A DNA stretch of 64,000 nt from Epiperipatus broadwayi (taxonomy: Eukaryota; Onychophora; Udeonychophora; Euonychophora; Peripatidae): positions 62,001 through 126,000 of the forward strand of contig JAQFVV010006734.1 of NCBI GenBank assembly GCA_028023455.1, in the 5' to 3' direction. Position numbers and translations under genes: made by a program. Shown here piece by piece: positions 45,930 through 57,713 of this stretch (the first letter of the stretch is position 1; each line of letters begins with the position of its first letter). The notes below the pieces were generated by a model. That model saw only the letters and a program-made list of their open reading frames with translations, did not search any database and had not been told where the DNA came from.

Positions 45930-48715
45930 CACTTGTGTTACATGGCACACAATAACATAGTGTGGGTGTACACATATATATATATATAAAGTTAAAAGGA
46001 AAAGTAGAAATAAACACAGACCAAAATTTTTGTACACATTTTCCACATTTCACTGGTAATAAAATAATAATCAAAGATTAAATAATTTTGAATTTGAAAT
46101 AATATTTTATTATAAATTAAACATTTAAAAAGAGACTAAATAAATATTAATACTGTATTCTGTTCTTGAAATTTAAAAACAAGCATGTTTTATGATAAAA
46201 TAAAACTGATAATTGTAAAAATTTCTATTTTGAAATCTTTTTAATTAATTTTTATCTATTAAAAACCTTCTTTTTAAGTAGAAAATCTGATCATACTTTT
46301 AATAAAATTTCAAAGTAGCTTTTGAAACAATTAAAATTGTCTATAATCAAGAAAAGAAAAAAATAGTTTTTAATTAATGTATTTTTGTCACACAGTCTAC
46401 TATAAAAATGAATGATAAGAAGATTAGTTTAAGCTTGTGGTTAAGACCCGTAGAGGTCCCTACCTTCATATTTTCAACTGCACATGCTTTAGGTTTATTG
46501 CCTTAGTAAATATTATTTAGTTTGGGTAGTAATTTTTTGAAAGGCAGTTGTCAGTAATTAACTGGTCAGAATAGTTGGCTAGCAGAGTTGGTGTTTAAAG
46601 AGTTAAAGTTTTTCCATGAAGATCTAAAGGAATGCAAAGGGACAAGTCTAGCAGCTATTCTATAGTTCTTTACAGAGAAGTTTTGATTCACATGAAACTC
46701 AATGGGTCAATTAGCCTGCACAAATATGGACAAGACGGCTTGCTGGCCTGAAGTCTACTAAATCCTAGACAGAAGGGAGATCATTGAATGCCAACCATAC
46801 CTGAATTATACTTTTCCCAATGTCACTATAAACCAATCTCATCAAGAGAAATCTCCCAACTTGCTAAAGAATTAATATATATATATATGCTGACTTATTT
46901 GTATGCAGAGAAGCACAAATAAACATATATGGTGAGTAGCATTATATATAATGATAACAAAATTTTAAATAATTTTTTTAGTAAAAATGACATTTTTTAA
47001 ATCTATATTTTAAATTTAAAAAGGTTATAATCAAGAGCAACCTGTGATAGTGATATATATAGATTATTTTAAATTTTATTTTGAAAAAAGACAAAAAAGA
47101 CTTCAAAAATCTTTTAGATTAGAAAATAAAAGGAAAAGAATCATTTCTAAGTTTAAGGATGTTTATAATTAATCAATCAACAATAATCCTGTCAAGACTG
47201 ATTTTATTTTTTTTAAAAAAAAAGGAAGAAAAAAGATTTTATTGACTATAAAAAGAAAAACTAATTAAGAATCTTAATTCACATTATTTTTTTATATACA
47301 TATATATGTGTGAAATTTATATACTTTCAATATTGAATTAATTATGAAAAATAATATTATTGTGAAAAATTAAAATATGATTTATAAATGCCAGTGTGCA
47401 CATACACTTCTATATGCACAAACATGTATATTAATTATGTATTATAAAAATTAATGTCATTTATTATTTTAAAAAATTTAAATATGTTAATAAATTAATA
47501 TATATGTTTGTGCAATTATATATATATATATGTTTTAAATAAACCTAGTATAAGTTTTTTTGTATTATTAAAATGTGATAACTGAATTTTTATCATTTAT
47601 TGGATTTTATATGATGATTGAAATATAACCATCAATTGTACTACACATCTGTGTGCAAATACCAAGATATGTCAGATAGACACATATAGGTAAATTTTAA
47701 TCACTTATTTTATAACAATTCAAATATGTTTAGAAATTATTATCTGTGTGCTGACTGCATTTTATGTAAACCTATTTGAACATCTATGTAAACAAAATAT
47801 AATAACTTAAATTTTGTATATTAATCATGTAAATCACAATGTGATAGTTTTTATTTTGTATATTAATCAAAATCAGAAGGATGCTATGTGTATAGCCGAA
47901 TTCTGAAGACTTTAATATCATTTTTTCTATTGTTATTAATAAACTTGTATTCAATTGTTAAAATTATTCCAGTGAACTTAATTCTAAGTTTTTTAGGATA
48001 TTATGTATTGCATTATCTCTTGATCATAGTAACAGTTATAGAACTTATATTTTCAGAGCTAGATTCATGCATAACAATCTGATATATAGAAGGGAGTGTA
48101 TATTAGTGCAGGAATATCCAGTTATCCTGGTTGGCACTAAGAGTATATTCTTAAAAGCCCATGCACTACATTTTATTTAGTATTTATCATAATTTAGGTT
48201 TATAATGGCCAGTACATTAATGGAATGGCCAGTACATTAATGGAACTAAGTGGCCAGAGCATTGATGATTATCAGCGTGTTTTAAAATCACGCATTGTTG
48301 TTTTATTATATATTCAGATGGATTAGCACTTAAGTTGGTGCATCCAAATTAATGGTTAAATTATTGCTCCAAGCTAGCAAATACTAAATAGTTGGCCTGG
48401 TCTACAGTAGACCCATTTCAAATGCAGTCACAAGATTGACCACAGATTTATTTTGATTGATGATCATTCATGATGATAAATGAGTAGTATTTTTACTTAT
48501 TTATATTTAGTAATAATGCTGATAAATTTATAGTTAATCAGTTACTCTAGGAAGTTAACTGGGCTGATCTCTCTGAGGGTTCACAAAATCTCTCGTGCTC
48601 TTACATCATTGCTCATTACTTTATATGTTATATTAAATAATTTTAATTGAAATATTTAATTGGTGATGTTTGCCATCACCCCACTTTAACCCCAAATTTT
48701 CCATCCCATTATAAT
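45930..48715 (+). repeat. ~2.5-kb interspersed repeat, copy 4
   Basis: Begins near GTTACATGGCACACAATAAC and ends near CCATTATAATGCATTATG. It shares the full set of ordered blocks with copy 1, including the GATCATTCATGATGATAAATGA segment near the end. A 23-bp tandem duplication (GGCCAGTACATTAATGGAA) lies near 48207-48245. It is about 2.8 kb, the longest uninterrupted copy. Confidence 0.62.
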
Positions 48716-51215
48716 GCATTATGATTTTGAACAAATTATACTATCGAGTCATTAATTTTATATTATAGAATTGCAACTATCACAGAGATTGAGTAATCAT
48801 ATATTTTATTTTATTTGAGTAAGTTTTCAAATTATGCTTTGAAATATATATATATATTGTTTGGTATCTATCAAGATGTGACTGTTTTAGTGGTATGTTT
48901 ATAGCTGATATAATGAGAATAACTTTGTAATATTTCAAAATTATTGTGTTCTGGATTTTCAGCATTGCCTGCAATTAAAATAAAATATTATTCCAGTCTT
49001 TGCTAACATTGATAAATACTGTATCAATCTATGATTTGAGTTGCGTCAAAATAAACAAGCACATCATTCTATTAGAAGTAATCTTATTTTTTATTTCATT
49101 TTAACATAGGCTTCTTTTATTATATAAAATTATTAAATAAAAAAAATATTTTTATTTTATAGCTTTGTTTTTTTAATAAAATTTTATTTGATCTTTCACT
49201 ATGTTTTGCTATTATTAAATTACAATTAAAGATTAATTATACATAGTTTTGTGATATAACAGTAGTGCATCTATCTACCTGTCATATTTACAATTTTAAT
49301 TCTAATCAGGTTTAGAGTTTTTCTTTTAAATAATCAACTTATAAATAATTTAAATAATCATCTAATATTGTTAGTAAATGCATATTAAATTTTTCTAGTT
49401 ACAGTGTAAAGTAAGAATGAAAAAATATCTGACAATTTGCGAATAATTATCATTTATAGTTTGCTTATGAGGACTTGTTGGAGAGATTTTTGCCTTGCAG
49501 AGGGATAATGAAAATCTATTTTACCTATACATGAAGTTAATTCCTAATGCTTTTATGAATGAATGAGGTGAAATTTTTCATTTGATATAAGGAAAAAAAA
49601 CTCAAAAAAAGATTAACAAGCATATACTAAGGCAATCTATTAAGTTTACTATAAAATACAATATTAAATATTGCATAATAACTAAATTCTGAATTTTATA
49701 AAAAAATAACATTAGAAGATTGGTCATAGTTTACAGTTCATAAGTTGAATTATGTATTATCTAATATCTTACTTCCCAAAAAGCTTACTAGAGGGAAATT
49801 TTTTTACTTTGATTCTTAAATTAATAAAAAAAAAAAAAATTCAATTACATTATTCAAATTAAAATAAAAATTTTAAAAATAATAAATACATTTTTCTGAT
49901 TTGTATTATATTAAATAATCTATAACTGTCAAGATTTTTCTCCAATTTATTTTACAATAATTCCGCTCAAAACATTTTAAATTAATTCCATAGAACATTT
50001 AATGAAATAAATGAAGAAATTTACAATATGCAAAGTTAGTAAATAAAATATTTATTTCTATTAAAAATGAAGTAGTTGTATATAAAATTTATTACAAGTC
50101 CTTAATCATGAGAGGTGAAAAAAAAAAGCCTAATAATATGATTTTAGAAAAATAAAAATAAAGCTGTGGAAAACCGAGTATGAATAAAAAATAGTTTAGA
50201 CATGTATAATAATAAAAAAAAGAGAGAATATTGAAGACATATATATCACTTCAGAGAGATTATTATAATTAAAAGCTTTCAATATTAAAGAAATGAAGCA
50301 AAAAGGGAATAAGAATTTGGATTACAGATATAAAAATAGATAATATAGAACATTTATTTTTTGATATATACAATGTCTACATTCAACAGAATATGTTGGA
50401 TAGTAAATGAAAAATGCCTAAATATTAGACAAGTGGTAAGGATTCTTTTTGTTCAGGAGTTTGTGATAAGAATGTGAAATATAATAACAGAATATTGGAA
50501 CTATCAGAATATTTTAAAAATGGGATACGGAAATGTGTCAGCACTGATAGAAATGATTTGATATCAGTAAATTGGAAAGAGATGATAGATAGGAAAAAAT
50601 GAGTTCATGGTAATATGAAAAGGTTTAAGGGAATGGGATCTTTAACTTAGCTAAAAAGTTTTCTAAACAGATGACTTTCTATATAAAGAAACTTCTAACT
50701 TTGTCTAAGAATCTGTTTTACATCATATATTTATGATTACTAAGCATGTCAATGAATTACATACTGCTTTCATTTCAAAATCTTTTCAAAGAAAACAGTA
50801 TTGGAGACAAGAGAACACATCAATTCCTTTTTTTTTTTAAAAAAAAATATTTTCACTATTTCATGTTTAAAAGCAAATGAAAAACATGTAAACATAATTG
50901 TTTATAAACACCATTTATATTAAAAAGTCAAAAAAAGAAATCCATATATTCTTCAAACTGATCAAAAAATATCAGTTACATGTTTTTGATTTTTATCTTG
51001 TCTTTAGAACCATTACGATGACCAGCATTTTACTGTTTAATTATAATACTGTTCAAAAAATGTTTTAATTAATTCTCTATGCTTTTAACTGAATTAATAA
51101 ACATTAATATTATCAATAATGTTTAATTGAAATATTTTCAGAAGAAAATATTTTTCTGTTTGTGTTTCACTACTCTGTGATCAAATTATGACAAAAATGA
51201 TTAATTCAAACTTTT
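48716..51215. other. Intron sequence; possible LINE remnant near 50.2-50.6 kb
   Basis: AT-rich intron. Between about 50150 and 50660 the plus strand is G-rich relative to C, as in the LINE at 52.8 kb, and fragments such as NIEHLFFD and SVNWKEMIDRKK can be read, which could be an eroded LINE end. No firm domain is present. Confidence 0.3.
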
Positions 51216-51317
51216 GCATTGAGATAAACACAATTACTTAATTATTTTTTAAAAACATAAAACAACGCATTGAGATAAACACAATTACTTAATTATTTTT
51301 TAAAAACATAAAACAAC
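51216..51317. repeat. Tandem duplication of 51 bp
   Basis: Two adjacent identical units starting GCATTGAGATAAACACAATT at 51216 and 51267. No differences were seen, so the duplication is recent or gene-converted. Confidence 0.85.
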
Positions 51318-51559
51318 AAAATTCTACTTTTCTAGAATCAGAAACTGAAAATCAAATGATATATTTATCATTTTAAAAACAAAACTTATAAATGATATAT
51401 TTTGTGCGTTCATAATCAAACTTTATAATTCAAAATCAAAACTACAAAAAGATATCACTTATATCTGTAACAAGTGGAAATCTTCATATCAACATACATA
51501 TATATATATCATTAAACTGGGATGAATATATCATTAAATTAGGATGAAGTGCTTTTAGT

Positions 51560-52045
51560 AGAAATAACTTGACATTAAAAGGAAATAGGCCTAGACGTTT
51601 GAAAAGGTTTTTAATAGATGTATTTTACTAGATCTTACTTTTGAATCTGAGACACTTAATAGAAAAGCAATACAGAGACTTCAGACTACTCAATGAAGTT
51701 TGGACAGATATATGTTAGCACTAACAAAAAGAGATTAGAAATGAAATATATGGATAAGAAAACAAATATACACCAGTGACATCATTGAAAGAATTAAAAG
51801 AATGAAATGGAACTGGGATCGACAAATTGTTAGAAGAGATGTAACAAATAAAACGGTTGTTTTAAATTATATTCCAAGAGATTGTAAAAGCCTTAAAAAA
51901 AGCCCTCATGTGAAATGGATGGATGGAATAAGCAAGTTTGCTGATATGTTGTAGAGACAAAAAGCTAGGAATCAGAATAGCTGGATTAAACTTGAACCTT
52001 CATCTTGTAGTGGAATAATAATGATTAGAAATGATGATGATATCA
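51560..52045 (+). mobile_element. 3' end of an RTE-like LINE
   Basis: The plus strand translates in pieces to DIIERIKRMKWNWDRQIVRR, then SPHVKWMDGISKFAD, matching the C-terminal 'IKxLKWxWAGHIxRr...GRPxxRWxDDI' region of RTE-clade LINEs. It ends with a GATGATGAT tract, like the ATC-rich end of the LINE at 11645 (opposite strand). Severely 5'-truncated and broken by stops. Confidence 0.65.
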
Positions 52046-52248
52046 AGAAATTTATTATACAAAATTATTTTTCCATAAATGATTTCTATTTACAATCACA
52101 AAATTTTGGAATAACAATAGCTACTATGTAGAGTTCATCATCCATTAATTAATTTACAAATATTCAAAAATGTTTTATTTATTTCTACTAATAGTGTTTC
52201 AAATTTTAGTTCTAGAAATCACAAATTAAACAATGTGAAAATACTCAC

Positions 52249-52346
52249 CTCATTAATTGTAGGTTTATTGATAATGTTTTTGGCTCGGTTAGCATACCTA
52301 AGAGTACTCAAAGTTTCAGCGTAATTAATATCAGCTGGAGAAATGG
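52249..52346 (-). CDS. KIF16B: KIF16B-like kinesin-3, internal exon: C-terminal end of motor domain
   Basis: The most upstream exon visible. The 98 bp start after a TAG acceptor and end at GAG|GTGAGT. They encode the last helix of a kinesin motor: [20 protein letters not shown], followed by [12 protein letters not shown]. The ETLSTLRYA block is a kinesin signature. The variant [15 protein letters not shown] distinguishes KIF16B/Klp98A from KIF1 and KIF13, which have ADRAK. KIF16B is a plus-end microtubule motor that moves early endosomes and binds PI(3)P through a C-terminal PX domain. The exon starts in phase (two bases of a split codon) and no upstream exon is visible up to 64000, so the preceding intron exceeds 11.6 kb. 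The next exon lies 12.2 kb downstream and fits in phase 0. Confidence 0.93.
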
Positions 52347-52675
52347 CTAGTAACAAAAAAAAAAAATTAGGCATGCATATGTGTGAGAATTATAATAAAA
52401 CAAAACACTGAAATGGACTTTAAAATTCCATAACAACTACAGCTAGCTTATAGCATGACTACTATTTCTGATATATAAATTTCAGCTATAAATACTACTA
52501 TAGATGGCAATTATACTATAAGATATAGCTGTTATTTATTTATATATGACATATTGAAAATTATAAAACTAATTTCAGTATATTGTTTTATTAAATATTA
52601 CTGTGTTGATATTATATATATATTTCACTTGGTGATATTTCTTTTAAAAACATTATGTCTTTCTTATATACTTTT

Positions 52676-52714
52676 TCCTGAACTGAATATGAAACATAAT
52701 CAATTTAATAGACA
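52676..52714. repeat. Left copy of perfect 39-bp inverted repeat
   Basis: Begins TCCTGAACTGAATATG and ends TTTAATAGACA. It is exactly complementary, 39 of 39 bases, to 57111-57149. The two copies bracket the LINE and its nested insert. Confidence 0.92.
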
Positions 52715-52848
52715 ATTATATAATGTATGAGACAATGTATGTACAAGAAATAAAGAGAAATGTAAGAATTTAGTACAAGGTTCAATAAAGGTGGGAGGTA
52801 AATTGGGTGTTAAATAAAAATTGGAAAGTATGAAAACAGTTTTTAGGG

Positions 52849-53175
52849 TTGGAATTGGCCAATAGAGGGTGTGAAACTTTAGTGGATAATATTAAGAAAT
52901 TATATGAAAATAATTACTATACATATCAATTAGGGAATATAGAATCACTTAAAGTTAAAAATGGGGTGGGACTAAGGCAAGGATGCCCTATGTCACCTAT
53001 TTTGCTTTTGTTATATTTGAGTAAAATGGAGAGAGCAATAGAAAGATTAGGAAGAGAGATAGAGATACCATTAATAGGTGGCAAGGGAGTACATACTTTT
53101 GTCAGGTCTGTTTTTTTTTTGCAGATGATGTCTTTTTGTATGCAGAAAGAAGAGAAGATATGGAAGTTATGCTGA
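52849..53175 (+). pseudogene. LINE reverse transcriptase, part 1 (motif B)
   Basis: Encodes NYYTYQLGNIESLKVKNGVG followed by LRQGCPMSPILLLLYLSKME, the RQGCPMSP motif B of LINE reverse transcriptases. The frame slips in the T run at about 53110-53120. In the neighbouring frame the catalytic box FFADDVFLYAE appears and continues into the next fragment. The apparent start codon is not a real start; the protein continues upstream with stops. Confidence 0.8.
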
Positions 53176-54025
53176 GGACATGTGCAAGAATGTGTAAAGA
53201 GATGGGGATTAAATTTAGTGAAGAAAAATCAAATATAATGATGGTTAATACTGGGGAAAGAGAAGATGTAGAATTTTTATTGGGGGATATAAAGTTAAGT
53301 GTGGTGAATAGATATTGTTATTTGGGAATTATCTTAAATAATCAGAAAAATTACTTGGATGAATGGGAGAAAAAATTGATAAATGAAGCAAAGAAAAAAA
53401 AGGAATTGATAAAGAAATTAACAGTGTTTTCATATAATAAATATGATATAGCTAGAATTGTATGGAAGGGAGTTGCAGTAGCAGGGTTAACATATGTTAA
53501 TGATGCATTATGTGTTAGTAAAGGGGCATTAAATTATTTAGAAAAAGTACAAAAGGAAGTAGAAAGACATGCATTGGATGTAAATGTGTGGACAGCAAGG
53601 GAGGCAATTCAAGGAGAAATGGGATGGTCAAGTTTTCATATGAGAGATGCAAAAAATAAAATGAAAATGTTTGGTAGGTTGCAGTTTATGGATAATAAAA
53701 GAATAGCTAAAATAGTATTTAATTGGGTTATGAGTAAAGGGCAGGCAACAAGATGGGTGAGAAAGGTAATGCAGTATGCAAAAGATTTGGATAAAGAATT
53801 TATATTTATTGTAATGCAATATACAAAAGATTTGGATAAAGAATTTATATCAGTATACTTGTACAAAAGGTGGGATGATTGTGTTAAGAGGATTGTTAAG
53901 TGTTATAGTGGTAAGGAATGGGATAAAAGAATAGATTTATTAATAAAGAATAGGGAGTTAGAGAGATGGAGAACTAGTATGGAGAGTAAAAAGAGTTTAA
54001 ATATATATAGAAGTAAATGGAATAT
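53136..54025 (+). pseudogene. LINE reverse transcriptase, part 2 and C-terminal region
   Basis: Starts just after the FADD box (YAERREDMEVMLRTC) and continues GIKFSEEKSNIMMVN, the conserved helix with a KS(N/K) pair, then RYCYLGIIL (the YLG block) and the thumb. The connection region reads QGEMGWSSFHMRDAKNKMKM. A 57-bp in-frame duplication repeats VMQYAKDLDKEFIF as VMQYTKDLDKEFIS (about 53767-53848). The frame ends shortly after the LTR-like insert begins at 54026. Confidence 0.82.
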
Positions 54026-56527
54026 TGTAACAGTCAAAACACGTGTATCTTGTTAACATAGTGCAGAATTCGACCACCACACAGAACAGCAGCACCATCG
54101 AGTAGCGAAGCCACCCATGGTACCGAGTTCGAACATAGTTTATCGGTTCCACAATACAATCTACGGAATAACGCCTCTGATGCGACATAAGTAAACACTT
54201 CTTTAGGCACGGTGGTCAGGGAGATGCACGAGATTCATGGTTTTGTTTCCGAGTTGGCCAACAATCAAACGAATATTAATTAACATATATAATCGAGGAA
54301 ATATGTATAATGGGCATCGAATAAATGAAAACTTAACTACAGACGTATAGTTAAAATTATTTATTTACGTATTTAATAAAAAAAAACATTATTAAGGTTA
54401 TTAATCATATTTTATATTCAGAGTTTCAATAGTTAATTGACAATTTTATTATATATAAAATACATTTATTTATAAAGAGCATTCATTTATATGAAGGCGT
54501 AATCTAGCTACCTAAGGTTCTCGAGGGAGTATTTCTAATACGTGCTGTAGGGAATTTATACTTTGCACTGCAAGAGTCATCAGTAGCGGCGGACATACAT
54601 TTATTTAATAAAAATATTTATTTTACGACTAAAGGCAAACATTTATTTGAGAGTGGATGATGAAGATAATGCCGAGGTGGAGTGATATAGAGAATGATAA
54701 ACTAAATAAAGGAACACGTGGTACGCTTTAGAAGGACGATATAAAATGGCAGCACTGAAACTGCAATGCCGTGAATAAGTTTATAAGGGTTTCGGGTTGG
54801 TCTCTGCCTCGACCCGAAGAGGTAAGGTGTCACATGAGCATAACCAGGGACAAGCGGTCCGTGTCGCAATTTTCCAGCTGGCTGCGTGACGGTCGTCAAG
54901 CCCTACGGGAACATTATCATGTCCACTTGTGTAGGACGACTGGGGTTAATTCAACCCTATAGAATCCGGAGTATTCACGGCGTGGAATAAGTCATCGTGG
55001 CTTCAAAACGTAACACATGTATAAGATCTAAAAGATTATGGTAATATTTAACTAGATTTCAAACTCGGCCCCCCATTATCAACATTGACTAAAAGAAAAT
55101 TGGTGACTCTCAAAGAAATGAAATTTCCGTAATTATTCATTAAAATTTAATAATCAAAAATATCTAAAAGGGGAATTATTACAGCGAGTATGCCAGCTAT
55201 TACGAAGTAGTAGACCCTGCATTACAATAACTGATTCTTTGAATGCGCGTCGTATTTACATGAAATTTAAGTTATTTATAAAGCAAATATTAATGATAAT
55301 TTGACACGCATTCAATGTTCAAGCGATTATAGATTTAGATATAAAACTAAGACAATTATGAGAAGGTAATATTTCAATAATTATTATAAATAAAGTGTAG
55401 ATTTGAGAAATACACACCTAAGAAGGATAGAGGGAGGTAAGCTAGATTAAGCGAGAAATTTACAGATTACATTAATTCTCAAATTTTAGTTTCACAAAAT
55501 TACAATTTTAACATTTTAGAAGTTAGACAAATAGTAGGAGATGAGCTATAGCTTATTATTACTAGAGTACTCTATAATTTGGAATACACACACAGGTACC
55601 TGTTTGATAAGATGTTTTCTTCCATTTGTTTAATAGTAGATTGTTCGTGATTAGCAGTTTTCTTTCTTGTCTTTGGCATTTTGTTGATTTTAACAGCAGT
55701 GGCTTTCTTGTCTATTTCAGGTAGCAGATCATTATGGTGTTTTTACGATGGGCAATGTGGAGTTCGGCATACGGTGGGCCATCTCCCAATGGAGAATAAT
55801 CTCGGTGCTTACTCGGTCATACCTTGGCAATATCAATTTATTTTTTAAGATATTTTAGACTCTCCACTCGAGAGCAAAGCTAAAGTTCAAGTCAAAGTCT
55901 CCAGAAAGTCCAAGATGGCCTCCTTTTTTTTTTATCTTGATCTTTTAATTTTTCTGTTGAGATATTTTTAGGTTTTATTTATCTTGCCCTCAGGATAATC
56001 AATGCTTTTGCTGGTTTTAATTAGAAAGAAATCTGCTGTGCTATTGTTTGTTTTGTTTTGTTTTTCTTTTACATTCGTTAATTACATTTTTTTTTTGAAT
56101 TTTTCTATAATTAATTTATTATCTATCACTGACCAATGCTTTTAAATTTTCAAAGACAAAAGGGAATAAAATTATTTTAACTTTAATTAATTATTGCATC
56201 AGATTTTGTTAGAATTATTATTTAACGAAATTTAAACTAAACAATTAATACGAACTTTATAAATTCAAAATAAATGATTAATATTACACAAAATTTTATT
56301 TAGCTAAGGAAATCTAAATTATATTACTTTATCCATATTTATTGCCTTTAATTTGAGATCGAAATGTGTGCGTGTTTATGTTGAATTCTACATATATTTA
56401 TACATTTTTAATATTGTTACACACACAACTCGATACCAAAAGTTTAAATTTGGGTGGGATAGACCGGTCAGTGAGAGACGACAGAAAAGGTGAAACTTAA
56501 GATTCGAATACGAATCTTACTGTTTCA
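54026..56527. mobile_element. LTR-like 2.5-kb insert with ATAT target duplication
   Basis: Starts TGTAACAGTC and ends TACTGTTTCA, a short imperfect inverted repeat of TG...CA type. ATAT flanks both sides (54022-54025 and 56528-56531). The first ~1 kb is GC-richer, with a TATA-like box near 54739, and TTGGTGACTCTC near 55098 resembles the leader of LTR elements. No gag or pol is recognised, and the two halves are not copies of each other, so it is either a single very long solo LTR or a gutted element. Confidence 0.6.
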
Positions 56528-56534
56528 ATATTGG

Positions 56535-56902
56535 GTGTGAGTTAATTTATGATAATAGCAAGGAAAGTAGTTTATTGTTTAAGTCTCGAACGAGATCTTT
56601 AGCAACAAGAGAATATGCATGTAAATGAAAAAATATGGGTGATTTAGTCTGAAAATTGTGTAAGGAAGGCATAGAAAATATTTAGGCACTTGTTATTTGA
56701 AAGTAAATGCTTGCAAGCAGAAAGGATACAAATAATGAAGTTATGGAAGAATAAATATGAACAAAATGATTATAAAGAAAGTGGGTTATTGGTTTTTATG
56801 CTGGGTTTGGGAAGATATAAGGGGGATTTAGATATAAAGGCCATAGAGTTGACAAAGATTATGTTGTGGAAATGGAATAGAGCAGGATATGGGAAAACAT
56901 AG
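56535..56902 (+). pseudogene. LINE C-terminal fragment after the insert
   Basis: Continues the LINE of 52715: SRTRSLATREYACK, a Cys-bearing segment KLCKEGIENI, then HLLFESKCLQAERIQIMKLW. The C..C...H...C spacing matches the C-terminal knuckle of LINE proteins. It ends with LTKIMLWKWNRAGYGKT and a stop. Its position shows that the 54026-56527 segment entered an existing LINE. Confidence 0.72.
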
Positions 56903-57110
56903 GGTGGGGAATGGAAAGGGAAGGTAAAGTGGCTAACAGATTTCTCTGGGCATAATTGCTGAGAGATTCCTGACTCCGTATAAGGAGACGTCTCACTGCA
57001 TCAAATCACATTATGTGACATTTTTTGAGTTATTGTAACATCTTGATAAGGTTCAATTTTGAATGAAAAGTCAATTTGTCGGAAATAAATTTTTGATTTA
57101 AATATATAGC

Positions 57111-57149
57111 TGTCTATTAAATTGATTATGTTTCATATTCAGTTCAGGA
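57111..57149. repeat. Right copy of perfect 39-bp inverted repeat
   Basis: Exact reverse complement of 52676-52714. A TG/TA microsatellite follows immediately (57149-57180). Confidence 0.92.
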
Positions 57150-57612
57150 GTGTGTGTGTATGTATATATATATATATATCACATTTTGATTTACAAGTAT
57201 CAAATTTTCTACTGACACTAACTCTTTCAGATAAATATTTTAATGTTTATTACTAATTATTTATTAAATCATATATAATCTTTAAATATGATTTTTCTTT
57301 TTCAGATATCTTTATTCACATGTTTTAAGAATGTGTGGTGAAGTGGATACACATCTTTACATGGTATTTAAATCAAACTAAATTGAAATTATCATATAAT
57401 ATATGCATTCTAAATATATTTTATTATTATAAAATTTGATTTTACACATAAAAGTTAAACATATTTTTCAACACAATTAAATATTCTATATTTAATATAT
57501 ATGTATGAATATCAAACCTGCCTAACACTGTACTAGCAAAAATAAAAATGCAAAACCATAAAACAATACTAGATTAAATCCAAAATTTTACCAAAATCCT
57601 TATACAACCATC

Positions 57613-57643
57613 GTTTCATCTACTACAAATAGACCTTCTCAAG
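57613..57643 (-). other. Hairpin-GAAAC motif, Penelope-like element 2, left arm
   Basis: On the minus strand: TTGAGAAGG, then a short hairpin CTATTTGTAGTAG, then ATGAAACG. It lies 3' of the GIY-YIG gene, in the position where Penelope-like elements carry hammerhead ribozymes, but lacks an intact core. Confidence 0.4.
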
Positions 57644-57713
57644 TGAAAATCAAACTAAAGGAAATAATATATATATACAAACTAACAAACACTCCCATAA
57701 TTCATTTCAAACT

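Larger units (their letters stand above)
52715..57110 (+). mobile_element. LINE fragment interrupted by an LTR-like insert
   Basis: The LINE protein is readable from about 52849 to 54021 and again from about 56535 to 56902. It has a reverse transcriptase second half, a long C-terminal region (QGEMGWSSFHMRDAKNKMKM) and a C-terminal Cys/His segment. The GEMGWSSFxxREA-type block is shared by a LINE family common in ticks and other invertebrates; the clade was not settled. A 2.5-kb insert splits it. A 3' UTR follows to 57110. The upstream half (fingers, endonuclease) is missing. Confidence 0.75.

Noticed and set aside
54771-54962. 63-codon ORF in the GC-rich part of the LTR-like insert
   Set aside because: Overlapped by an equally long antisense ORF and lacks any motif; more likely LTR promoter or leader sequence.
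55580-55760. Upstream kinesin motor exon
   Set aside because: The GC-richer patch lies inside the LTR-like insert and does not translate to motor sequence in any frame with splice sites.
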